This document shows, in pieces, positions 14,458 through 23,485 of a stretch of 48,580 nt of DNA. Made by a program: the position numbers and the translations under genes. The notes under the pieces are model-generated. The model ran no database searches, was not told where the DNA came from, and saw only the letters and a program-made list of their open reading frames with translations. How positions within the stretch are numbered: the stretch's first letter is position 1; each line of letters begins with the position of its first letter. The stretch spans positions 1 to 48,580 of the forward strand of contig JAJCXY010000062.1 of the NCBI GenBank assembly GCA_029263215.1, read 5' to 3'. This DNA is from Acidimicrobiales bacterium. GTDB lineage: Bacteria; Actinomycetota; Acidimicrobiia; Acidimicrobiales; Aldehydirespiratoraceae.

Positions 14458-15333
14458 TCACCCCTCGACGTGAGGGCGGAGGAAGCGGGTCACGCCAAAC
14501 AGCTCGGTCGAATAGCGCGACTGGATCAGCTGACCTGATCGAAAGGAGGCCACAAACGGGCAGCTCCGATCGACAGCGGATGACCATTCGTCGGTACCGA
14601 TCACAGCGCCTGAGCGGGCCTCGCGTAGTGTCAGCACATAGTCGGAGTCATAGAGGGCCAGGACCCGGTCACCGTAGGCGCATGTCTCGACAAGGTCCTC
14701 CATGACCCGATCGAGGCAAAGGACGAGCTCGGACTCCCACGGATCTCGCCGCGTGTCCCAACCCAGATTGTCGACCAGGCCGATGTCGACAAGCTCTTGC
14801 TCGTCGACATCTACTCCAACAACGAGATGCGGGGCGGCGCCGGTTCGGTAGTCATCATGTTGACTCGAGCCCGACCCATTGCAGATCGACACCATGTCGG
14901 GATCTCCGAGTCGGGGCGCCCAAAGCTCTGTGGCAAGCACGACACCTGCGCCCGCGACCCCCAGCCCCATGGCGCCCAGGAGACCGATCGCAGCCCGCCG
15001 GACCCACCTCCTCGTCGGCTTCACCATCTCGCCCGCCACGATGGCGGCTCGCTTCCATCGCGTGGGGTGGTGCACGATCTCCACCTCACCGGTGTAGTTA
15101 CCACCCAGCCAGCTGAGCCGTACGATCCCATCGCCGTCGCTGAATTCGACCTGAGACAACCATGCACCACCGCCTTCTGCGCCTCTGCGGTACTCGGTGG
15201 CGACCACGGTCCCTGTCGTGCGGGTCCCATTCTCCAACAACCACCGACTCCGTCTCGCGAAGATCAACACGATCAACCCACAGGCAACGAGAATCCCTAG
15301 GAGCATGACTCCGAGGATCTGAGCATCGGTCAT
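14458..15333 (-). CDS. Two-TM membrane protein with DUF3592-like part, unknown function
   Basis: The 291-residue product has a membrane segment at about residues 6-25 and another near 112-135. Between them, TTGTVVATEYRRG...LSQVEFSDGDG and EVEIVHHPTRWKR resemble DUF3592-type domains, small beta domains often flanked by membrane helices. The C-terminal 150 residues contain five cysteines and an acidic stretch (VGVDVDEQELVDIGL), and probably lie outside the cytoplasm. I do not recognise this part. It is the first gene beyond the integrated element, on the minus strand. Confidence 0.6.
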   Translation of the reverse strand: MTDAQILGVMLLGILVACGLIVLIFARRSRWLLENGTRTTGTVVATEYRRGAEGGGAWLSQVEFSDGDGIVRLSWLGGNYTGEVEIVHHPTRWKRAAIVAGEMVKPTRRWVRRAAIGLLGAMGLGVAGAGVVLATELWAPRLGDPDMVSICNGSGSSQHDDYRTGAAPHLVVGVDVDEQELVDIGLVDNLGWDTRRDPWESELVLCLDRVMEDLVETCAYGDRVLALYDSDYVLTLREARSGAVIGTDEWSSAVDRSCPFVASFRSGQLIQSRYSTELFGVTRFLRPHVEG

Positions 15334-15431
15334 GTTCGGCGTCCCCCCACGCCTTGTTCAGTATGGCCAAGGCCCGCCCGACAAGGGGTCCAGATGTGGT
15401 GTTGCGCCCCCTTGATCGCGAACGGCGGCTT

Positions 15432-16229
15432 TCAGGCGCTAACTCCGCTGACGGCGAACACTCGGTGAGGCACGAACAACTCACCGGGGAAGTCCTCGGC
15501 GAGGACACCGACCAACTCCTCGTCGAAGCGCTCGACCTCGTCTGGGCTCAACGCCGACCCGACGCCGTTGCAGGTGCGGATGCGACCCCGCCACGCTTCA
15601 TGGCTGAAGGGCACATCGATCACATAGCTGAAGCTCTCGACCTCTCGAAATCCGCCGTGATCGAGTGCATTCACCTGTTCGGGGTGAATCCCCGACCAGC
15701 CTGCCTTCGGCCAACCGGGATTGTGATCGAGTATGAGTTGCTCGGTGCGGCTCGCCACATTGCCGGTTACGGGCAGGTAGCAGAAATCGCAGATGAGAAG
15801 GCGGCCGCTCGGTGCGAGCACTCGCCGCGCTTCACGGGTTGCCGCGTCGGCGTCAAACCACCACCAGCACTGGCCCGCGCTCACGAGATCGAACTCACCA
15901 TCGTCTCGACCGGTGGCCTCGGCGCGACCTTCGATGAACTGAACCGACAGATCATGATCGATAGCCGTCTGACGGGCGACGTCGAGCAACTCCGGCGCGA
16001 GATCGAGTCCGGTGACCGCCAGCCCGCGAGAGGCGAAGCCGAGGGCCAGTGAACCGGTACCGGTGCCGAGATCAAGAGCCCTCTGACCGGACTCGATCCA
16101 GCTGATGCTCTCGAGTCGATCGAAGAAGCCCTCGGGGAAGCCGGGACGATGACGCTCGTAGTCGGCAGCGGTGCGTCCGAAGTCGATCGATCGACCCTGA
16201 TGATCCAGATTGTCGCCACCTTCGGCCAT
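15432..16229 (-). CDS. Class I SAM-dependent methyltransferase
   Basis: The SAM-binding motif I is clear (ALDLGTGTGSLAL, about residues 51-63), followed by the acidic end of strand 2 (VTGLDLAPELL) and FDLVSAGQCWWWF as the motif near strand 4. The N-terminal IDFGRTAADYERHRPGFPEGFFDRL is typical of the UbiE/small-molecule methyltransferase group often annotated as Methyltransf_11. The substrate cannot be told from sequence. I start at ATG 16229. The upstream frame is open to 16274 but lacks family features. The gene is divergent from the sigma factor gene. Confidence 0.88.
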   Translation of the reverse strand: MAEGGDNLDHQGRSIDFGRTAADYERHRPGFPEGFFDRLESISWIESGQRALDLGTGTGSLALGFASRGLAVTGLDLAPELLDVARQTAIDHDLSVQFIEGRAEATGRDDGEFDLVSAGQCWWWFDADAATREARRVLAPSGRLLICDFCYLPVTGNVASRTEQLILDHNPGWPKAGWSGIHPEQVNALDHGGFREVESFSYVIDVPFSHEAWRGRIRTCNGVGSALSPDEVERFDEELVGVLAEDFPGELFVPHRVFAVSGVSA

Positions 16230-16323
16230 GGTCGAGACCCTATTCGCAGAACTTGACGTCGCAGGTAAACACAACGGCGATGCCGGGCGTGTGCATGATG
16301 TGAGGACAACAGGAGGTCACGCG

Positions 16324-16914
16324 GTGAGCGAACCCACCAGTGGGCGGCATCGAGTCGGAAGAGACTCACCCCTGCTCGTGGTGCCCTCGTTCGAGGCACT
16401 CTTCGTGGAGGAGTACCCGAAAATGGTGGCCCTCGCGGCTGCTGTCTCGGGTAGTCGGACCTTCGCCGAGGATCTCGCCCAAGAGGCCATGCAGCGCCTC
16501 AACCGCGACTGGAGCAAGGTGCAGGGATATCAGTCTCCCGGCGCCTGGCTACGACGGGTCACCATCAATCTGGCCTTGTCTCAGCGCCGCCGCTTCGCCA
16601 ACGAGGCCAAGGCCAAGCTCCGCCTCTCCCCCATCACCGCCGACGCACTGCCGCAGAGCGCGGCCGAACACGAACCGGTGTGGCAAGCGGTGGCGGAGCT
16701 TCCTCGCAAGCAGAGAGCGGCCATTGCGCTTCTCTATCTCGAGGACCGGTCGATCGACGAGATCGCCGACATTCTCGACGTAGCCCCATCCACCGTGCGA
16801 GTCCACCTCCACCGGGCCCGCCAGACCCTGCGCGACCAGCTACCGGGATTCGACCCCGGGCCCCGGTCCGCTTCCCCCCATTCATCCCCCACCGGCGAGG
16901 AAGATCCCCGATGA
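16324..16914 (+). CDS. ECF-type RNA polymerase sigma factor
   Basis: This 196-residue protein has sigma region 2 (FEALFVEEYPKMVALAAAVSGSRTFAEDLAQEAMQR, SPGAWLRRVTINLA) and region 4 (LPRKQRAAIALLYLEDRSIDEIADILDVAPSTVRVHLHRARQTLR). It should redirect RNA polymerase to a specific promoter set. The GTG at 16324 has an ideal AGGAGGT ribosome site, so the open frame upstream is not used. Its stop overlaps the start of the next gene as ATGA, the usual coupling of an ECF sigma gene to its regulator. The pattern is close to SigE/SigK-like actinobacterial groups, without certainty about the subgroup. Confidence 0.93.
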   Translation: MSEPTSGRHRVGRDSPLLVVPSFEALFVEEYPKMVALAAAVSGSRTFAEDLAQEAMQRLNRDWSKVQGYQSPGAWLRRVTINLALSQRRRFANEAKAKLRLSPITADALPQSAAEHEPVWQAVAELPRKQRAAIALLYLEDRSIDEIADILDVAPSTVRVHLHRARQTLRDQLPGFDPGPRSASPHSSPTGEEDPR

Positions 16915-18599
16915 GCGACCGTCACGACCCACTCGAGGCCGCGTTCGATGCTCTTCGCGCCGATACGCAAGGACTCGACATCATGGAACCACTCAACAAG
17001 GTCAAAAGCCCCAAAAACTTCCGTCCCCCGGCCCTCATTCTGGGCACCGCCGTCACCGCTCTCGTGGTGCTGCTCGGATTCGTCTTCCTGAGAGACGGCG
17101 GTGGAGACGACCTCGTCGCAGGCACCGACTCCGCGTCCAGTGGCAGCGACGGTGAGATCGAAGGCGGACACGACTCCCTCGTCGACTCCTCGTGGACACT
17201 GGTGAGCGGCAGCGGCCCCGACGGCGACGTGCCCATCGTTGACGGTTGGCCGATCACGCTCACCTTCGACGAGTCGACCCTCGGCGGGACCGCTGCATGC
17301 AACGGCTACGGCGGGAGCTACTCGATCGACGGTGAGACAATCACCCTCGACGAGGTCGGTCACAACGACATGGGATGCGAGCCTGCGGTATCTGAGTCGC
17401 AGAACATCTTCTTCGCCGCTCTGCTCGACGTGAACCGAGTCACGGTGACAGACGGAAATCTGATCCTCTCGGGCACTTCAACTGAACTCACCTTTGCCGT
17501 CGAGGCACCGGTGCCGGTTGCCGACCTCGTGGATCAGCTGTGGCTACTCGACACTTTGATCCAGGGCGAGGCCGCCTCCACGGTCTCCGGGGATCCAGCC
17601 ACCCTCCTGTTGAGCGGCGACGGCACCATCACCGGCGGCACTGGATGTCGCAGCTTGTCTGGCGAGTACGTGATCTCTGGCGCGTCGGTTCAGTTCACCA
17701 CGTTCGGGGCAAGCGGCGACTGCCCCCGCGACCTCCAAACCCAGGATGGAGCGGTGGTCGGCGTGTTGGGTGATGGATTCACCGTCGAGGTCGATGGCCA
17801 ACGCCTCCTGGTGATGTCGGCCGGAAACGAGGGCCTCGGCTATCGAGCCATCACCGAGGAGGAGCTTGAGGAGTTGTCAGCCTCACCAGGCGCTCCCGAC
17901 ACTGATCCGATCAGCGTCTCGGCCCTGCTCGACGTGAGGCCGGCCGACGCTGTCAACGTGACCGGCACCGCCCTCGCCAGCGGCGACGGGTGGATCATCT
18001 GCGAGCAGCTTCGCACCGACGGATTCGAGGGCTGCGGGGGCCGCTGGGTGACCGTGTCCAACTTCGATCCCGACCTTGACAATGTCGACGAAGGAACCTG
18101 GGCCGGATCCCTCACCTACGACGACCGTTTCGCCATCTTCGGACGCGATCCGCAGACCGAGCCGAACGATCACGAACTCACGGTGGCCACCGAGCTCGCC
18201 GCAAATCTGCTCGAGGGCACCACGGTCGACACGTTCCCCCTCGCGCTCGCCGACACCGTCCTGATCGGCCTCGGCGACCAGCTGCTGGTCGAACGATCCT
18301 CGACAGAGTTGGCGACCGCTAGTGCGTGGGAGCTGAACCTGGAGCCTTTCCGGGGCCGCACCGGGCCGTACTCGGCCCTCGACCTGCTCGCTCAGACCGG
18401 CGAGACCGAGATCATCGTGGGGCCTCACGACCACTGCGCGGCTCCCCCCGCCGCGATCTCGCCGGAGATCTCCTTCGCGTCGCATCTCAGCATCCAGCGC
18501 ACCGGAATCGACTCGTGCCTCGACTGGTTCACGGTCGACCTCTTCTTCGACAGCAGCGGCTCCGTCGTGGCGATCACCCTCGATCTCTGGGAGCCCTAG
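16911..18599 (+). CDS. Membrane protein with two META domains, candidate anti-sigma partner
   Basis: The 562-residue product has a short cytoplasmic N-terminus (DRHDPLEAAFDALRADTQ), one membrane helix at about residues 41-62, and a large exported part. Two META-type domains follow. One has SSWTLVSGS...GTAACNGYGGSYSI...MGCEPAV, the other LWLLDTL...GGTGCRSLSGEYVI...GDCPRDLQTQDG. Each repeats the W-x-L, CN/C-x-x-(Y/L)-x-G-x-Y pattern of HslJ-like proteins. The C-terminal 230 residues are unassigned. ATGA overlap with the sigma gene and the single-pass topology suggest it holds the sigma factor at the membrane. There is no zinc-binding HxxxCxxC motif, so it is not a ZAS anti-sigma. Confidence 0.78.
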   Translation: MSDRHDPLEAAFDALRADTQGLDIMEPLNKVKSPKNFRPPALILGTAVTALVVLLGFVFLRDGGGDDLVAGTDSASSGSDGEIEGGHDSLVDSSWTLVSGSGPDGDVPIVDGWPITLTFDESTLGGTAACNGYGGSYSIDGETITLDEVGHNDMGCEPAVSESQNIFFAALLDVNRVTVTDGNLILSGTSTELTFAVEAPVPVADLVDQLWLLDTLIQGEAASTVSGDPATLLLSGDGTITGGTGCRSLSGEYVISGASVQFTTFGASGDCPRDLQTQDGAVVGVLGDGFTVEVDGQRLLVMSAGNEGLGYRAITEEELEELSASPGAPDTDPISVSALLDVRPADAVNVTGTALASGDGWIICEQLRTDGFEGCGGRWVTVSNFDPDLDNVDEGTWAGSLTYDDRFAIFGRDPQTEPNDHELTVATELAANLLEGTTVDTFPLALADTVLIGLGDQLLVERSSTELATASAWELNLEPFRGRTGPYSALDLLAQTGETEIIVGPHDHCAAPPAAISPEISFASHLSIQRTGIDSCLDWFTVDLFFDSSGSVVAITLDLWEP

Positions 18600-18643
18600 G
18601 CCCCGGCTCCTGTGCCGAGTCGCTCGCCCGGTAGCGTCGTCAC

Positions 18644-19900
18644 ATGACCGTGACCCGTGGACCGCTGCTCACCGTCTCCCTCGGCATCGCCGTGTTCACC
18701 ATCGCAGGCTGCGGTGCCGAGGAAACCACCTCGCCCCAGGCGAACAGCACAGAGCAAGAGACCGAAGTCGAAGACCCAGCCGCAGGCGCTTCCGAGGACA
18801 CTGTCGAAGGTTCGGTTGTCGACTCGTCCGATGAGCCCACGCCGGTCGAAGAGCAGCCTGCATCGGCGGCCTACAACTTCTCGGACGTCTCACCAATTGT
18901 GCAGGCGTTCATCGACGAACAAGACCTCAACGGTGCCGGTCTAATCGTGGTTCACCGCGACGACGGCATCATCCACCACGACCACTGGGGCGACTTCGAA
19001 CCCGATCGGATTTCGCTCATCGCCTCGTCGTCGAAGATGATCACCGCTGGCGTGCTGCTGCGGCTCGACGACGACGGTCTACTCGACCTCGATGCACCCG
19101 TCGCCGACGTCGTCGAGTGGGGCGCCGCCAACCCGGACATCACCCCCGCCCAGCTCATCTCCAACAGCTCGGGCCTCGTGGGCCTGCTGCCGAATCCGCT
19201 TTACGGTCCTTACCTGTGCCAATACGTCGCGGCCGGCACGCTGCAGGCGTGCGCGGAGCGGATCTTCACCACCGGCGACGACGATGACGACATAGCTGCA
19301 CCCGATTCGGAGTACCGCTACGGCGGGGCCCAGTGGCAGGTCGCCGGGGGCGTGGCCGAGGCTGCGTCGGAGAAGTCCTGGGCCCAGCTGATCGACGAGA
19401 TCTACGTGCAGCCGTGCGGGCTCGATGCCTTGTCGTTCAACAACCACTTCGGCCAGTTGGCCGGTGACCCCTTCAAGTACCCCGATGCGTTCGCTGCCGA
19501 TCCGTCGAACCTGTCGCCATCCGACAACCCCAACATGGAGGGCGGCGCCTACATCACCACCGGCGACTACGGCGCCCTGCTCCTAATGCACCTTCGCAGC
19601 GGCATGTGCGGCGACGTCAGGGTTCTCTCCGAGGATGCCGTCGATCGCATGCACGCCGATCGCATCGCCGTGGCCTATGACGGCGATGCGTGGAATCCCG
19701 ACACCGGCTATGGCATGGGCTGGTGGGTCGATCGCGAAACCGGTCGGATCAGCGACGGCGGCGCCTACGGAAGCGTGCCCTGGCTCGATCTCGACGACGG
19801 CTACGGCGCCTACCTGGTGGTCGAGGCCGATTCGGCGACTGGCAATGCCCTGGCCGATCAGCTCTACGCCCTCATCGAGTCGGCCGTTACCGGGCGCTGA
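18644..19900 (+). CDS. Serine beta-lactamase-fold hydrolase, lipoprotein
   Basis: The 418-residue product starts with a lipoprotein signal (lipobox TIAGC, Cys near residue 24) and an acidic, Ser/Thr-rich spacer to about residue 75. The catalytic domain has the SSSK nucleophile motif (S-x-x-K) in LIASSSKMITAGVLL and a Tyr motif in SEYRYGGAQWQVAGGVAE. It ends in a GYGMGWWVDRETGRISDGGAYG region, where class C enzymes carry HxG-like residues. Such proteins act as D-Ala-D-Ala peptidases or esterases at the cell surface. True beta-lactamase activity is not implied. It follows the sigma/META pair by 44 bases and may be its target. Confidence 0.85.
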   Translation: MTVTRGPLLTVSLGIAVFTIAGCGAEETTSPQANSTEQETEVEDPAAGASEDTVEGSVVDSSDEPTPVEEQPASAAYNFSDVSPIVQAFIDEQDLNGAGLIVVHRDDGIIHHDHWGDFEPDRISLIASSSKMITAGVLLRLDDDGLLDLDAPVADVVEWGAANPDITPAQLISNSSGLVGLLPNPLYGPYLCQYVAAGTLQACAERIFTTGDDDDDIAAPDSEYRYGGAQWQVAGGVAEAASEKSWAQLIDEIYVQPCGLDALSFNNHFGQLAGDPFKYPDAFAADPSNLSPSDNPNMEGGAYITTGDYGALLLMHLRSGMCGDVRVLSEDAVDRMHADRIAVAYDGDAWNPDTGYGMGWWVDRETGRISDGGAYGSVPWLDLDDGYGAYLVVEADSATGNALADQLYALIESAVTGR

Positions 19901-20186
19901 GCGCAGCCCTTAGCTGCTCGATGGTGGGTGACCCTGCCGGCCCCTCGGGGGTGTCGTAGACGCGACAGGAAAGTCCGACCGGCGCATCGGCATCGGCGAA
20001 GGGGTCTACTCCGTCCAGCAGCACACTCGGCGATCCGCGGAACCTGGCTTTCTCTGCTTCCTCGGCCGTGTCGACCAGGTGCCGCTCCACCTCGAGGGCT
20101 GGGTTCTCCGATGACAGGGTGCGGATGTGGTGGTCCATCACCTTCCAGTTTGGGCAGTCATCGAAGTACAGGAGGGTCAACTTCAC
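19887..20186 (-). CDS. Thioredoxin-fold protein (alkylmercury lyase-like), small
   Basis: The 99-residue product begins LTLLYFDDCPNWKVMDHHI and has ARFRGSPSVLLDGVDPF, the cis-proline-type region of thioredoxin-fold proteins. Only one cysteine is present at the active site (CPNW), so dithiol chemistry is not possible there. A further cysteine lies at GLSCRVY. Similar small proteins are annotated as thioredoxin family or MerB-associated. Its 3' end overlaps the beta-lactamase-fold gene by 14 bases in convergent orientation. Function is unknown. Confidence 0.75.
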   Translation of the reverse strand: MKLTLLYFDDCPNWKVMDHHIRTLSSENPALEVERHLVDTAEEAEKARFRGSPSVLLDGVDPFADADAPVGLSCRVYDTPEGPAGSPTIEQLRAALSAR

Positions 20187-20245
20187 CCCACGATCGTAGT
20201 GGGCCTCTCACCTCAACTCGATCGCAGGCCGCTACGGTCCCCGGA

Positions 20246-20980
20246 GTGATCCCAGACCTCGCCACTGCCCTCGCCGCAACCGAAGCGCAGGGCCGTCGAT
20301 TGTTCGATGCCTGTGAGGCTTCACCCGACGCGATGGTGGCGGCGTGTCCGGGCTGGAGCAACACCGACCTCGCCATTCACACCGCCAGCGTGTATCGCCG
20401 CGTGGCCCACTGGTGCAGCATCCGAGCCACCAGTCCCGAGCGCTGGCCCGACCACGAACCAGCCGATCCCTCAAAGCCTTGGGCATGGTGTCGCGAAGGT
20501 CTCGAACTCGTCTTGGCCTCGCTACGCGACATCGGTGCCGACGAATCGGTGTGGTCGTGGACCGATCGCCGCGACGGTGGCTTCTACCACCGCCGGATGG
20601 TGCACGAATCGGTGGTGCACCGCTGGGATGCCGAGGCAGCAGCGGGTTCGCCCGGATCGATCGATCCTGAGATCGCGGCCGATGGCGTCGACGAGGTGAT
20701 CGACGTGGGCCTGCGCTTTCGCAGCACCGCTTCACCGATCGAGTATCCCGAGGGCGACGTCCTGCTCATCCGCAGCGATGGTGCCCAACGCTGGTGCCTC
20801 CGCGCTATCGATGGCGTGCTCCAGGTGGCCAAGGGTGTCGACGCGGGGGCATCCGCCGCAGCGGTCATCGCCGGCCCAGCCGAGGATCTCCTCCTCTACA
20901 TGTGGGGGCGCTCGACGAGCGGCGTGAACATCGCCGGTGACGAATCGGTGGCCGAAGCCTGGAGCCGGGTGGCGCCGTAG
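20246..20980 (+). CDS. Maleylpyruvate isomerase / mycothiol-dependent family protein
   Basis: This 244-residue protein fits the actinobacterial DinB-like family of mycothiol-dependent enzymes. CPGWSNTDLAIHTASVYRRVAHW matches the N-terminal four-helix region with its metal-ligand histidine. MVHESVVHRWDAEAA matches the second HxxxxxHRxDA motif. The family uses mycothiol as cofactor for isomerisation or detoxification, and the exact substrate here is unknown. The start is the GTG at 20246. It is divergent from the thioredoxin-like gene with a 59-base gap, so redox or detoxification roles may be linked. Confidence 0.82.
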   Translation: MIPDLATALAATEAQGRRLFDACEASPDAMVAACPGWSNTDLAIHTASVYRRVAHWCSIRATSPERWPDHEPADPSKPWAWCREGLELVLASLRDIGADESVWSWTDRRDGGFYHRRMVHESVVHRWDAEAAAGSPGSIDPEIAADGVDEVIDVGLRFRSTASPIEYPEGDVLLIRSDGAQRWCLRAIDGVLQVAKGVDAGASAAAVIAGPAEDLLLYMWGRSTSGVNIAGDESVAEAWSRVAP

Positions 20981-20982
20981 CG

Positions 20983-21222
20983 TCAGTCGGCGGTGCCCTG
21001 AGTCTCGGGATACAGGTGGCTCATCGAGCCGGGCTCGACGCGGCATGAGTCGATGTAGGAATCGACATCGGTCTGCTTAAGACGAATGACCCGGCCGAAC
21101 TTGTAGGCGGCTAGCTGACCCTCATCGATGAAGCGGTAGAGGGTGCGCGGCGTGATGCCGAGCCGCTCCGCGGCCGCAGGTGTACTCAACCAAGTGATCT
21201 CGTCGTCGGTTTCGTCTGCCAT
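20983..21222 (-). CDS. MerR/excisionase-fold DNA-binding protein (BldC-like)
   Basis: The 79-residue product has a single winged helix-turn-helix: WLSTPAAAERLGITPRTLYRFIDEGQLAAYKFGRVIRLKQTDVDSYI. Small proteins of this kind in actinobacteria include BldC, a developmental regulator that binds direct repeats. There is no integrase nearby, so a transcription-factor role is more likely than an excisionase role. It is transcribed divergently from the Tad pilus operon across 251 bases, which makes that operon its most obvious target. The ATG lies at 21222. Confidence 0.83.
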   Translation of the reverse strand: MADETDDEITWLSTPAAAERLGITPRTLYRFIDEGQLAAYKFGRVIRLKQTDVDSYIDSCRVEPGSMSHLYPETQGTAD

Positions 21223-21285
21223 AGGTCCATTTCTAGCAGATTCTGGTGACTTTCAGTAGATTTCGACCCACAAATCGCACACAAC

Positions 21286-21311
21286 GTGACGGGGTTGATG
21301 ACCGCCGTCAC
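21286..21311. promoter_or_regulatory. Inverted repeat between HTH gene and Tad operon
   Basis: GTGACGG and CCGTCAC form perfect 7-bp arms with a 12-base spacer. It is the only strong dyad in the 251-base divergent region (21223-21473). It could be the operator of the neighbouring HTH protein or of another regulator. Confidence 0.45.
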
Positions 21312-21473
21312 ACACCGGGTCGGACCTTTGGCAGATCGTAGGGCACGATGGCCCATTTGACTGTGTTTCATTTTATCCTAGTGATCGTAGAAGGTTTTCG
21401 GTATCTTTCATTCCGTACGGCCTCTGGGAGTGGCGAAGTCGCCTCCGGTCGACACTGAGGGAGACGAACCAGA

Positions 21474-22190
21474 ATGGCGATCACAACAGCTGAGCCCACC
21501 ACACAAGGACGAGGGCCCACACGGGTGATTGTTCCGCGACGGGCTCTCCCCAACGGACGAGCCATCGTGGGCGCACTGCTCGTGACCCTCGCCACCATCG
21601 CCTCGTTCGCGGTAGCCACATCCGGCGAGGACGGACCTGAGACCCAATACCTCGTCGTCAGTACACCGATCGCGGCCGGCGACACAGTGAGCCTCCGGGC
21701 GGTCACCGCCGAACCCATGGAACTGAGCCCCACCCTCATCACGTCGGCCCTCACCACTACGGCCGGGCTCGAGGGAGCAACTGCACTGCGCGACCTTCGC
21801 GCCGGCGAGTTACTCAACGCAGACGACCTGATCGCCGCCCATTCGATCGACGGCGACGTGATCACCAACGTCCACGAAATCACCTTCTCGGTGCCCCTCG
21901 ATCGCACGCCACCCGGAATCCGCAGAGGTGATCGTGTGACGATCCTCGGCACGTCAGCCGATGTCACCTCAGTCGCAGTCGAGGACGCTCTCGTCCTCTC
22001 GATCGACACCCAGCCCGACCAGATCGGCTCGAGCGGAAATGGTGCTCTCACCCTCGCGATCGATGATGCCGAAACGGTGATGGCGATCGCCCACGTCACC
22101 CAGACCGCCGAGATCACGGTGGTGCGATCCACCCGAGCTCTCGCCGACACGTATCCCCCCGTGCTCGGCACCGATCAGGCAACTCCATGA
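21474..22190 (+). CDS. cpaB: Flp pilus assembly protein CpaB/RcpC (SAF domain)
   Basis: This 238-residue membrane-anchored protein is the CpaB subunit of Tad pilus machines. It has a basic N-terminus, one membrane helix at about residues 29-47 (IVGALLVTLATIASFAVA), then the SAF domain with YLVVSTPIAAGDTVSLRAV and ALRDLRAGELLNADDL. It is followed by the RcpC-like part (VPLDRTPPGIRRGDRVTIL). In Gram-positive Tad systems CpaB works on the outer face of the membrane. It opens the operon, and its stop overlaps the next start as ATGA. Confidence 0.88.
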   Translation: MAITTAEPTTQGRGPTRVIVPRRALPNGRAIVGALLVTLATIASFAVATSGEDGPETQYLVVSTPIAAGDTVSLRAVTAEPMELSPTLITSALTTTAGLEGATALRDLRAGELLNADDLIAAHSIDGDVITNVHEITFSVPLDRTPPGIRRGDRVTILGTSADVTSVAVEDALVLSIDTQPDQIGSSGNGALTLAIDDAETVMAIAHVTQTAEITVVRSTRALADTYPPVLGTDQATP

Positions 22191-23485
22191 GCGCCGACAG
22201 ATGGGTAGTCCTCGGTCTCGCCCACCCTCGCGCCAGCTGGTTCAGCGAACTCGCCCGTTGGGCAACCACCGCAACGGTTCCCGTCGATTTCGTGAAGTGC
22301 GTATCTGCCGACGAGGTGCGGGCCCGCCTTGCCGGTGGTCGCGCCTACTCGGCGCTGTTCGTGGGCGGAAACGTGAGCGGACTCGATCGTGACCTCGTCG
22401 ACAGCACCCACACCGCGGGAGCAGCTGTGGTGGTGGTCGAGCCGATCACCGACCGCGACTGGAGCGAACTCGGGGTCAACAGCCTGCTTCCCGGAGACTT
22501 CGACCGGGCCGACCTCATGGCCGTACTCAACGAGCACGCAATACCGATCGCGCGTATCGCCGAGCACGTCCCCGACCGAGGAACCGAATGTGAGCCCCAT
22601 TGGCGGGGACGAATGATCGCGGTGACCGGTGCAGGAGGAACCGGCGCCTCCACCGTGGCAATGGCGTTGGCACAGAGCATCGGCGACGATACGAGCAACC
22701 AGGGACTCGTCGCTCTCGCCGACTTCGCACTCAACGGAGAATTGGCGATGCTGCACGACGCCCGAGAGGTCGTCCCCGGGGTGCAGGAACTGGCCGAGGC
22801 CCACCGGGCCAACCGCCTCCCCATAGACGAAATCCGATCCATGGTCTTCGAACCAGAGGGGCGGGGCTACCACCTTCTTCTCGGGCTGCGTCGACACCGA
22901 GACTGGACCGCCATTCGCAAGCGTGCCCTGGATGCAGCCGTCGATGGGCTTCTCCGCTCCTACCGACTGATCGTGGCCGACGTCGACTCCGATGTCGAGG
23001 GAGAGTCAGAGACGGGCTCGATCGATGTCGAAGATCGCAATCTCATGGCCCGCACCACGATTCGTCGCGCCGACCTGGTGATAGTCGTCGGTCAGGCCTC
23101 CCCGAAGGGGCTTCACGCCATGAGCCGCACGATTCGAGGCCTGAGTGAGTTCGGCGTCGATTGCCCCCGACTCATCGCTGTGATCAACCGGTCCCCGCGG
23201 GCACCACACCGCCGAGCCGAAGCCAGCCAGGCCCTCGCCATGCTGATCGACTGCGCCGAAGGACTCGAACACGTTCCCAACCCCATCTTTCTGGCCGACC
23301 GGCGAGACATCGACTCCGCCATCCACGACGGTGTACGGCTTCCGGTCGGATTCGGGCGACCCCTCCACGATGAGGTCACACGTCGCCTCGATGAAGCGAC
23401 CACGGTTCACACGCCGAGGGTCGACACCGACCCGGTGGCTGTCATCCCAGGCTCGCTCGGCGCGTGGTCGGAGCAGGCGGGATGA
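22187..23485 (+). CDS. TadZ/CpaE-like P-loop protein
   Basis: The 432-residue product has an N-terminal receiver-like domain (about 1-130, LFVGGNVSGLDRDLVDS) and a C-terminal MinD/ParA-like ATPase domain. TadZ and CpaE position the pilus machine at the cell pole. The nucleotide loop reads AVTGAGGTGASTVAMAL (about residues 143-159). The deviant Walker A lysine pair is absent, with Ala and Ser in place of GK. The Walker A' aspartate region (VADVDSDVEG) and IVVGQASPKGLHAMSRTIRGL are retained. ATP hydrolysis may be weak or lost. It overlaps cpaB and tadA by four bases each. Confidence 0.83.
   Translation: MSADRWVVLGLAHPRASWFSELARWATTATVPVDFVKCVSADEVRARLAGGRAYSALFVGGNVSGLDRDLVDSTHTAGAAVVVVEPITDRDWSELGVNSLLPGDFDRADLMAVLNEHAIPIARIAEHVPDRGTECEPHWRGRMIAVTGAGGTGASTVAMALAQSIGDDTSNQGLVALADFALNGELAMLHDAREVVPGVQELAEAHRANRLPIDEIRSMVFEPEGRGYHLLLGLRRHRDWTAIRKRALDAAVDGLLRSYRLIVADVDSDVEGESETGSIDVEDRNLMARTTIRRADLVIVVGQASPKGLHAMSRTIRGLSEFGVDCPRLIAVINRSPRAPHRRAEASQALAMLIDCAEGLEHVPNPIFLADRRDIDSAIHDGVRLPVGFGRPLHDEVTRRLDEATTVHTPRVDTDPVAVIPGSLGAWSEQAG

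Noticed and set aside
20983..21222. Second excisionase suggesting another integrated element
   Set aside because: No integrase, att repeats or tRNA are near it, so a BldC-like regulator is more likely.
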